Below, piece after piece: positions 8,814 to 16,753 of a DNA stretch of 23,526 nucleotides (positions within the stretch are counted from its first letter, which is position 1; every line of letters begins with the position of its first letter). The notes below the pieces were generated by a model. That model saw only the letters and a list, made by a program, of their open reading frames with translations, had not been told where the DNA came from and did not search any database. Both the position numbers and the translations under genes were made by a program. The DNA comes from ZLKRG08 sp963977625 (lineage in GTDB: Bacteria; Actinomycetota; Actinomycetes; Nanopelagicales; Nanopelagicaceae): the NCBI GenBank assembly GCA_963977625.1, contig CAXBPX010000008.1, positions 1 through 23,526 of the forward strand. Reading direction: 5' to 3'.

Positions 8814-9608
8814 TAACTCTTCCACAATCTGCGCTACACCGTCTTCGTTACATGGTGGCGCTGTTGCGGTGGCATATTTAATTCCTTCTGGATGTCCATC
8901 GCTCATGATGTAAGAGCGTCCAGCAAATTCCAGCATTGAAAAATCATTTGGGTTATCACCAAAAGCGACCACATCTTCGCGATCGATTTTTAATCTTTCG
9001 CAGATTACTGCCAACGTATCGCCTTTGGAAACTCCGTGTGCACTAATTTCTAATAACGATTCCCATGGATTTGAATGTGTTACCGTAACAATGTCACCAA
9101 CTTCGCGTTGAGCCACCGCCAGCATTTCATCTGAATTAAATAATTTATCTGAACCGCGCGCAAGTAATTTGATTGCACCGTTTTCAGTGAATTCTAAGAT
9201 GTCATCTACGCCAGTTTTATCTACACCGATATCCCAACGAGCTTCATAACCTTTTTCACGGCGAAAATCTCCATGGTTTTCAAATGCAAAATGAATTTCA
9301 GGTATTGATTTACGAAGTCGAGTTATGGTTTCTTTTAAATCGGCAGGCGTTATGCGCCACTCTTCTAATACTTTTTCTCCCTGTAAATCCCAAAGTTGTC
9401 CGCCGTTACTACATATGGCTTGGCCAAAACTAAATGCTTCTTTTATCTGACTCATCCAACGAGGTGGACGCCCAGTAACAAAGAAAATTTTTACTCCAAG
9501 TTCGTGTGCGCTGGTAAGCGCCGCAATAGTCCGTTTTGAAATTGGCGCAGCATGAGGACAGATAGTTCCATCCAAATCAGTTGCAATTAATTTAGGTCTA
9601 TAACTCAC
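8793..9608 (-). CDS. Cof-type HAD-family phosphatase
   Basis: Cytoplasmic HAD-superfamily hydrolase of the Cof / IIB type; the substrate cannot be told from sequence, but sugar or nucleotide phosphates are usual. 271 residues. Motif I is DLDGT with D11 and D13, motif II is FVTGRPP, motif III lysine is in VSKGDTLAVI, and motif IV is VVAFGDNPNDFSML. The large insertion between motifs II and III fits the C2 cap of this group. The GTG start shares a 4-base GTGA overlap with the serS stop, so it is the third gene of the pheA-serS operon. Its 3' end overlaps hutI by 21 bases. Confidence 0.9.
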   Translation of the reverse strand: MSYRPKLIATDLDGTICPHAAPISKRTIAALTSAHELGVKIFFVTGRPPRWMSQIKEAFSFGQAICSNGGQLWDLQGEKVLEEWRITPADLKETITRLRKSIPEIHFAFENHGDFRREKGYEARWDIGVDKTGVDDILEFTENGAIKLLARGSDKLFNSDEMLAVAQREVGDIVTVTHSNPWESLLEISAHGVSKGDTLAVICERLKIDREDVVAFGDNPNDFSMLEFAGRSYIMSDGHPEGIKYATATAPPCNEDGVAQIVEELLKLPSR

Positions 9609-10866
9609 TTAACCACTTCAAGTTTCGCAGTGCCCATGTAGCTTTGCAGTACTTCTGGCACATTGACAGAGCCATCTGCATTTTGATTATTCTCTAAAAT
9701 GGCCACAATCATGCGTGGAACTGCTACTAAAGTGCCGTTTAAGGTCGCCAGCGGGCGAGTCCCGTTCTCATCTTTCATGCGGATATTTAATCTACGCGCT
9801 TGGAATTCCGTGCAATTAGAAGTACTTGTAACTTCGCGATACGCATTCTGAGTTGGAATCCATGCTTCGATATCAAATTTACGATTTGCTGAAGATCCTA
9901 AATCTCCGGATGCAATATCTAAAACTCGGTATGGGATTCCCATTGCATTTAGGAAATCTTTCTCCCATTGCAATAAACGTTTGTGCTCTGCTTTAGCATC
10001 TTCTGGCTTGGCAAAAACAAACATCTCTACTTTCTCAAATTGATGTACGCGAATAATGCCACGAGTATCTTTTCCGTAAGATCCTGCTTCACGGCGAAAA
10101 CATGGTGAATATCCGGTATATCTGATTGGAAGTTTTGCCGCATCTAAAGTTTCATCCATGTGATAGGCAGCAAGTGGAACTTCAGAGGTTCCGACCAAAT
10201 ACACATCATCTTTTTCAATGTGATAAACATTCTCTGCTGCTTGTCCTAAAAATCCGGTGCCTTCCATTGCAGGAGGATTTACTAAAACTGGCGGAATAAC
10301 TGGAATGAAACCAGCTTTGGTTGCTTGTTGAATTGCATAATTAACTAGCGCTAATTCTAGAAGTGCACCTGGCCCTGTTAAGTAATAACTGCGAGCGCCG
10401 GCAACTTTTGCACCACGTTCAGTATCAATGGCACCCAATAATTTTCCTAATTCAACGTGATCTTTTGGTTCGAAATCAAATTTGCGTGGCTCACCAACAT
10501 GTTCGATAACTTTAAAATCTGCTTCACCACCAATTGGTGCATCTGGATCTAACACATTGATAGCTGCTTTGCAATTTCATTAGTTTGCGCTTCAAGTTCA
10601 GCGCGTTTGGCATCCGCATCTTTAACTTGAGCTGCTAACCCTTTTGCTTTCTCAAGTAGCGCCGCTTTCTCATCGCCTTTAGCGGCACCTACTGATTTTG
10701 AAAGTAAATTCTGCTCTGCGCGCACCGCTTCGAAAGCGGCCATTGCTTCACGACGTTTGGCATCTATTTCAAGAAGTGAATCAACAATGGATTCATCTTC
10801 CCCACGGCCGCGCTGCGATGATTTAACAAGCTCCGGATTTTCGCGGATTAACTTGATATCGATCAT
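9605..10866 (-). CDS. serS: Seryl-tRNA synthetase, interrupted by a single-base frameshift
   Basis: Charges tRNA-Ser with serine. The gene is split between two frames. 10866-10549 encodes the N-terminal tRNA-binding coiled-coil arm (MIDIKLIRENPELV onward, 105 residues). 10555-9605 encodes the class II catalytic core (316 residues), with LVGTSEVPL, motif 2 around FRREAGSYGKDTRG and motif 3 TLNGTLVAVPRMIVAI. Together they give a full-length enzyme of about 420 residues. Restoring one A in the minus-strand run near 10557 would read QLSNVLDPDAPIGG, which matches the usual linker of actinobacterial SerRS (pattern xxSNVxxxxxPxGG). As written, the first part ends at TAG 10551-10549. A sequencing or assembly error is the simplest explanation for an essential gene; a real split or frameshifting gene is possible. 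It overlaps pheA (ATGA) and the HAD gene (GTGA). Confidence 0.9.
10556..10563 (-). other. Frameshift site in serS
   Basis: Minus-strand sequence CTATCAATGTG around 10563-10553 joins the two SerRS frames. One extra A (CTATCAAATGTG) restores a continuous frame. About ten bases upstream on that strand lies GCA AAG, a weak A-AAG type -1 slippery site. The gap-free alignment to the family linker is obtained by base insertion, not by slipping. Confidence 0.75.
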
Positions 10867-11777
10867 ATTGCGCGCCCCTTTCTTACCTCATTTAACCAAT
10901 CATTTGAATTTTTAAATGCATCATCGCTAGTGCTCTTGGTGGTAGTTGGTGCAACTTTATCTGCGCGCGGATATGAACCTAAAAATCTTATATCTTCACA
11001 GATTCTGCGTAATCCAGTTAGCGCATCACCAACTCTTGAATCGTTGATATGGCCTTCGGCATCAATAATGAAATGGTAATGACCGAGTTCGCGGCCGGTA
11101 GGGCGGGATTGAATAAATGTTAAATTAACTCCGCGCACTGCAAATTCAGTTAGAACTTCTAGTAGTGCACCGGCATGATCAATTCCGATAAACGCTGCTA
11201 ACGAAGTGCGGTCAAAACCAGTTGGTGCTGGAAGTTGACCAGGCTTAGAAACTAATACGAATCGGGTGATGGCAGCTTCGGTGTCGCCAATATTTTCGTT
11301 AACAATAGTTAAGCCATAAGTTTTTGCCGCAACTTCTGAAGCCACTGCCGCATCAAATTGGCCATTTGCTAAAGCTTCTGCGGCAGCAGCGGTGGAATTT
11401 GTAGAAATGATTTCTGCATTTGGATAGTGCTTAGCAATGTATTTTCGGCACTGGGCTTCAGCGTGCGGATGAGTTGCAATTTTCTTGATTTCAGTCTTGG
11501 CATCTTTAACCATCAACGCAAAAGTAACTGGCAGTAAAACTTCGCCAACAATTATTAGCGGCTCTCCGATTGCTAATTCATCAAGAGTTCTAGCCACCAC
11601 ACCTTCAACTGAATTTTCAATTGGAACTAAGGCAAAATCTGCTTGGCCATTTCGCACCATGTCTAATGCTGCAGTTACGTTAGAACACGGATTTAATTGA
11701 TCAGAGCCGCCAGTAATAGTGCGCAGGGCAGCTTCAGTAAAGGTGCCAACTGGGCCGAGATAGGCGTATTTACTCAC
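10863..11777 (-). CDS. pheA: Prephenate dehydratase
   Basis: Converts prephenate to phenylpyruvate in phenylalanine biosynthesis. 304 residues: a periplasmic-binding-like catalytic domain (about 1-185) and a C-terminal ACT regulatory domain (about 195-275). YLGPVGTFTEAAL is the family N-terminus. IENSVEGVVARTLDEL, ISTNSTAAAAEAL and ITRFVLVSK are catalytic-domain signatures. The ACT domain has GALLEVLTEFAVRGVNLTFIQSRP, where the usual ESRP effector motif reads QSRP. Feedback inhibition by phenylalanine is typical of the family. The GTG start has no good Shine-Dalgarno and a TAGAAT box lies exactly 6 bases upstream, so a leaderless transcript is likely. It overlaps serS by ATGA. Confidence 0.95.
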   Translation of the reverse strand: MSKYAYLGPVGTFTEAALRTITGGSDQLNPCSNVTAALDMVRNGQADFALVPIENSVEGVVARTLDELAIGEPLIIVGEVLLPVTFALMVKDAKTEIKKIATHPHAEAQCRKYIAKHYPNAEIISTNSTAAAAEALANGQFDAAVASEVAAKTYGLTIVNENIGDTEAAITRFVLVSKPGQLPAPTGFDRTSLAAFIGIDHAGALLEVLTEFAVRGVNLTFIQSRPTGRELGHYHFIIDAEGHINDSRVGDALTGLRRICEDIRFLGSYPRADKVAPTTTKSTSDDAFKNSNDWLNEVRKGRAI

Positions 11778-11783
11778 CTGCGA

Positions 11784-11789
11784 ATTCTA
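11784..11789 (-). promoter_or_regulatory. Predicted -10 box of the leaderless pheA-serS-HAD transcript
   Basis: On the minus strand TAGAAT is followed by 6 bases and then the GTG start of pheA. Transcription would start at or next to the start codon. It lies 4 bp from the oppositely oriented -10 box of pstP, so the two promoters share a 29-bp spacer. Confidence 0.45.
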
Positions 11790-11793
11790 CCCG

Positions 11794-11799
11794 TAGGCT
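11794..11799 (+). promoter_or_regulatory. Predicted -10 box of the leaderless pstP-pknB transcript
   Basis: TAGGCT (TANNNT form) ends 7 bases before the ATG at 11807. The AGGAAG between box and ATG sits only one base from the start codon, too close to serve well as a Shine-Dalgarno. No clear -35 element was seen. Confidence 0.4.
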
Positions 11800-11806
11800 A
11801 GGAAGC

Positions 11807-12577
11807 ATGATGCAGAGTTTTGCTGCTCGGTTTAGTGCTGAGGGTCGCAGTGAAGTTGGACTGCATCGAAGTGGAAATGAAGATTCTGCATTAATTAATG
11901 GTCTATTAATCGCAGTTGCAGATGGAATGGGTGGCCACGCAGGTGGTGAAGTTGCATCAAAAGTAGCTATTACAACTTTGGCACAAATACTTCCATTACT
12001 AAATAACGATGAAATGGATCCTGAATCTCTTGAAGATTTTCTGCTTAGCGCGCTCTTAGATGTTGATAATGAAATTCGATTAACCGCAGAAGCTAATGAT
12101 CGCTTATCTGGAATGGGCACCACACTTACTTCGGTAGCTTTATATCGAAATCAAGCGTATGTGTTACATGCTGGTGATTCACGTGCATATCGGTTGCGCG
12201 GCAAAGAATTTACTCAATTAACTAAAGATCATTCGGTGGTGCAAGAGTTAATAGATGCTGGCACTATTACCGAAACTGAAGCTGCAACACATCCGCAGCG
12301 CTCGGTATTAACTAATGTGCTGATGGGGCTTGGCAATATCACACCACTTCTTATTCAATATGATTTAAAAGTCGGCGACAAATTCCTTTTGTGCAGTGAT
12401 GGTCTAAGTAATGTAATCAGCAATCAAGAGCTTTCGAAATTAATTTCTGAGCCTGATGCCATTTCAAAATTAATAGCTTTAACTTACGAACGTGGTGCGC
12501 CAGATAATGTCACCGTATTAATAGCCGAAGTTGGTGCCGGAGATACCGCCACCCAATTCTTTGGAGCTGCTAAATGA
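11807..12577 (+). CDS. pstP: PP2C-family Ser/Thr protein phosphatase (PstP type)
   Basis: Mn/Mg-dependent phosphatase expected to reverse phosphorylation by PknB. 256 residues, catalytic domain only. Motifs in order: GLHRSGNEDSA, VADGMGGHAGGEVAS, GMGTTLTS, LHAGDSRAYRLRG, LTKDHSVVQELIDAG, LCSDGLSNV and GAPDNVTVLI, giving the four acidic metal ligands. Unlike mycobacterial PstP there is no transmembrane helix or extracellular tail, so it should be cytosolic. It overlaps pknB by ATGA, so phosphatase and kinase are translationally coupled. A second ATG directly follows the first (11810) and could be the real start. Confidence 0.93.
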   Translation: MMQSFAARFSAEGRSEVGLHRSGNEDSALINGLLIAVADGMGGHAGGEVASKVAITTLAQILPLLNNDEMDPESLEDFLLSALLDVDNEIRLTAEANDRLSGMGTTLTSVALYRNQAYVLHAGDSRAYRLRGKEFTQLTKDHSVVQELIDAGTITETEAATHPQRSVLTNVLMGLGNITPLLIQYDLKVGDKFLLCSDGLSNVISNQELSKLISEPDAISKLIALTYERGAPDNVTVLIAEVGAGDTATQFFGAAK

Positions 12578-14106
12578 CAATATTTGGCGAGCGCTATGAA
12601 ATTGGTGCGCTAATTGGTGCAGGTGGCATGTCTGATGTCTTTATCGCCAAAGATAACCGCTTAAATCGTGAAGTCGCCATCAAAGTATTGCGTAGTGATT
12701 TAAATCGGGAACAGAACTTTGTCACGAGATTTCGCAAAGAAGCGCTAGCGGCGGCAGGTTTAAGCCATCCAGGAATTGTGGCGGTTTATGACAGTGGTGA
12801 AAACCCTGCGCCATATATTGTGATGGAATTATTGCAAGGAAAAACTTTACGTGAATTAATTACTGGGCCAATCGAACCTAAGACTGCGATGCAAATTATT
12901 GAAGGAATTTTGCAAGCACTTGCTTATTCACATGCAAATGGAATTGTGCATCGCGATATTAAACCTGGAAATATTATGATCACAGATCAAGGCGATGTAA
13001 AAGTGATGGATTTTGGCATTGCTCGCGCACTTGATGATGTCAGCGCCACAATGACTGCAACTTGGAATGTAGTTGGTACTGCACAATATTTATCTCCCGA
13101 ACAAGCAAGTGGTGAAATAGCCGATGCCCGAAGTGATCTTTATTCGGTCGGTGTAGTGCTTTATGAAATGTTAACTGGTCGCCCACCATTTATCGGTGAT
13201 ACGCCAGTATCGATTGCGCTACAACATGTTTCAAGTGAAATTATTCCGCCAAGCAAAATTAATCCAGCCCTTGATCAGCAATTTGATCATTTCTTAACGG
13301 TGGTCATGGCCAAGGATCCTGCAAATAGATATCAAGATGCCAACGCGATGCTTGGCGATTTGCATCGAATCAAAACTGGCCAAACTATCACCACTGAAAT
13401 TGTGCGAACTAAGAAAAAGAAAAATCGTACCTGGCAAATTGTGGCTGGTTTCTTAGCAACGTTATTGGTTGCTATTGGTGGTTTTGCAATAAGTGATCGC
13501 GCTGTAGTTTCAGGAATATTGATTCCAAATGTAGTTGGCTTAACTGAAAGCGATGCGGCGGCTCAATTAAGCGCCTTCAAATTGGTAGTAAATCGCGCGC
13601 ACGATTCAAAAACCCCAATTGACCGCGTGGCATCGCAAAGTCCGCTTGCTACTTCACGCGCCGAAAAAGGCAGCGTGGTAACAATTACTATCAGTGATGG
13701 TCCTGGTGATGCCATTGTTCCAATGGATTTAATCGGAATGACTTTAACTAATGCTCGCGCCGCGTTAGCTGCAGTGGGTTTAAATATTGCTGCGATAGAT
13801 GCGGTACCGAGCGATAAAGCCATTGGCACGGTAATTTCTGTTGATCCTATTGGTGGTTCCACTCTTACCGCAGGTAATGGTGTCACGCTACAGATTGCAA
13901 ATGGAAATGTGGCTGTACCTAATTTAGTTGGGCAAACTGATATTCAAGCTCGCACTACTTTAACTCAAGCTGGATTTTTAATTCGCGAAATATATTCTTA
14001 CGATGCTAATCAACCAATTGGAGTGGTGCTTGCGCAAGCACCTACACCTGATACGCAATTACAAATTGGCTCACAAGTAACAGTGACAATAAATAGACAG
14101 AGTTAA
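12574..14106 (+). CDS. pknB: PASTA-domain Ser/Thr protein kinase (PknB type)
   Basis: Membrane receptor kinase that senses peptidoglycan fragments or lipid II and controls cell wall growth and division. 510 residues. Kinase domain about 8-270: glycine loop GAGGMSDVF, K37 in VAIKVL, HRDIKPGN with D128, DFGIARA, and activation/P+1 segment GTAQYLSPEQAS. A basic juxtamembrane stretch (KKKKNR) precedes a single membrane helix at about 286-308. Three extracellular PASTA repeats follow (about 315-380, 381-448, 449-510); mycobacterial PknB has four. It overlaps pstP upstream (ATGA). Its last 4 bases overlap the end of the convergent trpG. The pknA, pbpA and rodA genes that normally accompany it are not here. 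Confidence 0.96.
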   Translation: MTIFGERYEIGALIGAGGMSDVFIAKDNRLNREVAIKVLRSDLNREQNFVTRFRKEALAAAGLSHPGIVAVYDSGENPAPYIVMELLQGKTLRELITGPIEPKTAMQIIEGILQALAYSHANGIVHRDIKPGNIMITDQGDVKVMDFGIARALDDVSATMTATWNVVGTAQYLSPEQASGEIADARSDLYSVGVVLYEMLTGRPPFIGDTPVSIALQHVSSEIIPPSKINPALDQQFDHFLTVVMAKDPANRYQDANAMLGDLHRIKTGQTITTEIVRTKKKKNRTWQIVAGFLATLLVAIGGFAISDRAVVSGILIPNVVGLTESDAAAQLSAFKLVVNRAHDSKTPIDRVASQSPLATSRAEKGSVVTITISDGPGDAIVPMDLIGMTLTNARAALAAVGLNIAAIDAVPSDKAIGTVISVDPIGGSTLTAGNGVTLQIANGNVAVPNLVGQTDIQARTTLTQAGFLIREIYSYDANQPIGVVLAQAPTPDTQLQIGSQVTVTINRQS

Positions 14107-14723
14107 TTTTTAACTACTGGAGATAGCCCAACCGCTTTGGTTTTTGCATTTTGATCGCCACATTCGGTTAACCAATTAGCTAACATCGCATGTCCGTGTT
14201 CTGTAAGTACCGACTCTGGATGAAACTGAACACCTTCGATAGGTAATGTTTTATGGCGAAGACCCATCACTATTCCAGATTCAGTTTTACTGGTAACTTC
14301 TAGAACTTCCGGAACACTTTCTTTCTCTACCGCTAATGAATGATATCTAGTTGCAGTAAAAGGAGAAGGTAATTCTGCGAATACTCCTTGCTGATTATGG
14401 TGAACTTGAGAAGTTTTTCCATGCAATAACTCAGGAGCTCTTGAAACAACTCCACCGAATACTGTGGCAATTGCTTGATGTCCTAAACAGACTCCAAAGA
14501 GTGGAATTTTTTTATCAGCACAATAACGGATCATTTCAGTAGAAACTCCGGCATCTTCTGGTGTGCCAGGACCTGGGGAGATTAGTACGCCATCAAAATT
14601 ATCGGCATCACTTGGATTCACTTCATCGTTACGCTTCACAACACACTCTGCACCAAGCTGTCCCAAGTATTGGACCAGGTTAAATACAAAGGAGTCGTAG
14701 TTATCGACGACCAGAATTCGCAT
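14103..14723 (-). CDS. pabA: Aminodeoxychorismate / anthranilate synthase glutaminase subunit
   Basis: Class I glutamine amidotransferase that releases ammonia from glutamine for the chorismate-using partner (PabB or TrpE), which is not in this window. About 206 residues. VDNYDSFVFNLVQYL is the family N-terminus, GVCLGHQ holds the nucleophilic cysteine, and VQFHPES gives the His-Glu of the triad. In mycobacteria the gene at this position, between crgA and pknB, is called trpG; whether it serves folate, tryptophan or both cannot be decided here. I start at ATG 14723; a TTG two codons upstream lies directly against a -10-like AATAAT and is unlikely. Convergent with pknB and divergent from crgA across 29 bp. 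Confidence 0.9.
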   Translation of the reverse strand: MRILVVDNYDSFVFNLVQYLGQLGAECVVKRNDEVNPSDADNFDGVLISPGPGTPEDAGVSTEMIRYCADKKIPLFGVCLGHQAIATVFGGVVSRAPELLHGKTSQVHHNQQGVFAELPSPFTATRYHSLAVEKESVPEVLEVTSKTESGIVMGLRHKTLPIEGVQFHPESVLTEHGHAMLANWLTECGDQNAKTKAVGLSPVVKN

Positions 14724-14729
14724 GGCCAA

Positions 14730-14759
14730 ATTATTCCGCTAAACTTGCGCACATGCCAA
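14730..14759 (-). promoter_or_regulatory. Predicted leaderless promoter of pabA/trpG
   Basis: On the minus strand TTGGCA (14759-14754), an 18-base spacer, then AATAAT (14735-14730), followed by 6 bases and the ATG. The -35 half lies over the crgA start codon on the other strand, so the two divergent promoters overlap. Confidence 0.55.
14740..14745 (+). promoter_or_regulatory. Predicted -10 box of leaderless crgA
   Basis: TAAACT ends 7 bases before the crgA ATG. A weak TTCGCA lies 17 bases upstream (14717-14722). There is no Shine-Dalgarno in front of crgA, which supports a leaderless start. Confidence 0.45.
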
Positions 14760-15022
14760 AGTCGAAACTTCGCAAAAAGGTTCAAGAATCCCGCGCTTAT
14801 AAATCAGAGCACCCAGAAGTAGAAACTTTTGAAGGGCCAGCTGAATCTCCAAAGTGGCTTGCACCAACCATGGTGACAAGTTTCTTAATAGGCCTTTTCT
14901 GGATTGTGGTTTTCTATGTAACACAGACCGCTTATCCAATTCCAAATATCGGTTCATGGAATATGTTGATTGGTTTTGGATTTATTGGAATTGGTTTTGG
15001 TTTAGCTACGCGCTGGCGATAA
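14753..15022 (+). CDS. crgA: Cell division protein CrgA
   Basis: Small actinobacterial membrane protein of the divisome that interacts with FtsZ and septal peptidoglycan factors. 89 residues: a charged cytoplasmic N-terminus beginning MPKSKLRKK, and the characteristic ESPKWLAP segment just before the first of two transmembrane helices (about 40-61 and 68-86). The length matches the family. The position next to pabA/trpG and pknB is the same as in mycobacteria and supports the call. The last 21 bases overlap the convergent rhomboid gene. Confidence 0.94.
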   Translation: MPKSKLRKKVQESRAYKSEHPEVETFEGPAESPKWLAPTMVTSFLIGLFWIVVFYVTQTAYPIPNIGSWNMLIGFGFIGIGFGLATRWR

Positions 15023-15532
15023 CAACACCGAAGCTACTACTAACCCGGTAATAAATCCGCCTAAATGGGCGCGCCAATCTATACCTGGGAAAATAAAACC
15101 GATTGCAAAATTAATCCCGACAATCACATAAGTCGATTTGGTTTCTAGACCAAATCGTTTGCTAATCACGATCATCGCACCAAATAATCCGAAAATAGCG
15201 CCGGATGCGCCTACCGAAATAATGTTGCTTGGTCCAAAGAAAATTGATGCCAAACTCGCGCCAAACTGTGAAATTACGAAAATTGCTAAAAATTTATTCT
15301 GACCAATTGCGCCTTCTAATGTATTTCCCAAAATTAGTAACGCGTACATATTAAAAAACAAATGGACCAAACCGCCGTGCGTTAGCGCGACTGTTAATAA
15401 GCGCCAATACTCACCATTATCTAAAACCAGATAGCGATTTAAATATAGATACGGTTCTAGACCTGGCACGAGTAAACATGCCAGGTAGAAACCACTAATT
15501 ACGGTGATTAATAATTTAGTCGCTTGGCGCAT
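15002..15532 (-). CDS. Rhomboid-family intramembrane serine protease
   Basis: Six-helix membrane protease that cleaves transmembrane substrates; the substrate is unknown. 176 residues, the compact form with no extra cytosolic domain. The nucleophile is the serine of VGASGAIFG, and the catalytic histidine is in DWRAHLGGFITG. The HGGLVHLFFNMYAL segment gives the HxxxN-like helix 2 signature. It begins 7 bases after the cyclophilin stop without a Shine-Dalgarno, so it is probably cotranscribed with and perhaps reinitiated from that gene. Its 3' end overlaps crgA by 21 bases. Confidence 0.93.
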   Translation of the reverse strand: MRQATKLLITVISGFYLACLLVPGLEPYLYLNRYLVLDNGEYWRLLTVALTHGGLVHLFFNMYALLILGNTLEGAIGQNKFLAIFVISQFGASLASIFFGPSNIISVGASGAIFGLFGAMIVISKRFGLETKSTYVIVGINFAIGFIFPGIDWRAHLGGFITGLVVASVLLSPARS

Positions 15533-15539
15533 TAAAAAA

Positions 15540-16049
15540 TTAAGCGATAGTAACTGAATTAATAGTTACTGCATTTACTGGGCGATCTTGTGCTCCAGTT
15601 GGTGTAGTTGCGATTTTATCTACAACTGATTGGCTTGCTGCATCTTTAACTTCACCAAAAATGGTGTGCTTGCGATTTAACCATTCAGTTGCTGCAACGG
15701 TAATGAAAAACTGCGATCCATTTGTACCTGGTCCCGCGTTAGCCATCGCCAATAAATAAGGGCGATCAAAATTTAATTCAGGATGAAATTCATCTTTAAA
15801 TTTATAGCCTGGACCACCGAATCCTTGACCTAGTGGATCGCCACCTTGAATCATAAAACCTGCAATTACGCGGTGAAATACGGTGCCGTCGTAGAGCTTT
15901 TCATTGCTCTTTGCGCCGGTGCGTGGATCGGTCCATTCCTTTTCGCCAGTTGCTAAACCAACAAAATTTGAAACTGTCTCTGGTGCATGGTTTGGAAATA
16001 ATTCAATGACGATATCGCCATGATTGGTATGAAGGGTTGCTTGTGTCAT
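15540..16049 (-). CDS. Peptidyl-prolyl cis-trans isomerase (cyclophilin type)
   Basis: Cytosolic cyclophilin that speeds proline isomerisation during folding. 169 residues. Signatures: TVFHRVIAGFMIQGGDP (the catalytic-Arg and substrate region), ANAGPGTNGSQFFIT and HTIFGEV. There is no signal peptide. I start at ATG 16049 (MTQATLHTNHG). An upstream extension to 16085 would run 36 bases back and overlap the end of the SDR gene. A promoter-like TTGGCC-17-GATAAT ends exactly 7 bases before this ATG, so a separate leaderless transcript is likely. PpiA lies in the same neighbourhood in mycobacteria. Confidence 0.95.
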   Translation of the reverse strand: MTQATLHTNHGDIVIELFPNHAPETVSNFVGLATGEKEWTDPRTGAKSNEKLYDGTVFHRVIAGFMIQGGDPLGQGFGGPGYKFKDEFHPELNFDRPYLLAMANAGPGTNGSQFFITVAATEWLNRKHTIFGEVKDAASQSVVDKIATTPTGAQDRPVNAVTINSVTIA

Positions 16050-16056
16050 AAAGGTA

Positions 16057-16085
16057 ATTATCCCTTCTTGAAGAGTTTTGGCCAA
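16057..16085 (-). promoter_or_regulatory. Predicted internal leaderless promoter of the cyclophilin gene
   Basis: On the minus strand TTGGCC (16085-16080), a 17-base spacer, then GATAAT (16062-16057), followed by 7 bases and ATG 16049. It lies inside the 3' end of the upstream SDR gene, so cyclophilin and rhomboid can be expressed apart from the lipid operon. Confidence 0.5.
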
Positions 16086-16753
16086 ATGCTCGCTGGAACC
16101 AAGCGGGCAAGTTTCATAGAGATTGCCATTGGAATTGGAAAAACAATCTCAGTGCGCTTCTTTTCAATACCTTTCACAATAATTTTAGCTGCCCGCTCTG
16201 CACTAATAATAAATGGCATCGGAAATGTATTTACATCTGTCATTGGAGTCTTTACAAAACCTGGTGATACGGTCACTATCTTGACGTTGGTGTTTACTAA
16301 ATCAGTTCTGATTGACTCTAAGAAATTAATTTGTGCCGCTTTACTTGGTCCATAACCACTAGAACCTGGCAAACCACGAAAACCTGCAACTGATGAAACC
16401 CCCATAAATGTTCCGCGATCTGCGCTAATCATCTTTGGTAAAACGGCCGCAGCACATCGAGCCATTCCCACTATGTTCGTATTGTTATGTTCTTTAAATA
16501 TTGCTAAATCAAATTTCTTAGCTGACATTCGTTTCCAGAAGCCAGCCATCACTAAAACTAAATCATATTCGCCATATTTTGATTCATATTGAACAGCTGC
16601 TTGTAGGACTGACTCATCATTAGAGATATCAATTCGAATCTCACCTTGGCTGCGCGATGATCTAACTACTTGCCAACCTTTATTTTGTAATTCATCTGCA
16701 ACTGCGGCACCGATACCGGTTGAAGCGCCTATGATCCAAGCTTTACGTGTCAT
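16058..16753 (-). CDS. Short-chain dehydrogenase/reductase
   Basis: Classical-type NAD(P)-dependent SDR, 231 residues, substrate unknown. GASTGIGAA near residue 9 is the cofactor motif, SSVAGFRG holds the catalytic serine, and YGPSK is the catalytic YxxxK. SPGFVKTPMT closes the cofactor pocket. The usual NNAG motif reads VMAGF, an uncommon variant. I start at ATG 16753, which overlaps the methyltransferase stop (ATGA); the open frame extends to 16834 but would overlap that gene heavily. SDR genes recur in CFA-synthase/DUF1365 clusters, so it probably acts on a fatty-acyl or lipid intermediate; this is inference from context. Confidence 0.9.
   Translation of the reverse strand: MTRKAWIIGASTGIGAAVADELQNKGWQVVRSSRSQGEIRIDISNDESVLQAAVQYESKYGEYDLVLVMAGFWKRMSAKKFDLAIFKEHNNTNIVGMARCAAAVLPKMISADRGTFMGVSSVAGFRGLPGSSGYGPSKAAQINFLESIRTDLVNTNVKIVTVSPGFVKTPMTDVNTFPMPFIISAERAAKIIVKGIEKKRTEIVFPIPMAISMKLARLVPASIWPKLFKKG

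Noticed and set aside
10570..10580. Programmed -1 frameshift at GCA AAG in serS
   Set aside because: A slip here would give a linker one residue short of the family pattern, and no canonical heptamer or stimulatory hairpin is evident; a missing base fits better.
11770..12123. 117-residue minus-strand frame opposite pstP
   Set aside because: Serine/alanine-rich shadow of the well-supported PP2C gene on the other strand.
13563..13886. 107-residue minus-strand frame opposite the PASTA region of pknB
   Set aside because: Fully inside pknB, no start signal, composition of an antisense shadow.
13513..14103. PASTA repeats considered as a DNA repeat array
   Set aside because: The three units are similar only at protein-fold level; no nucleotide repeat is evident.
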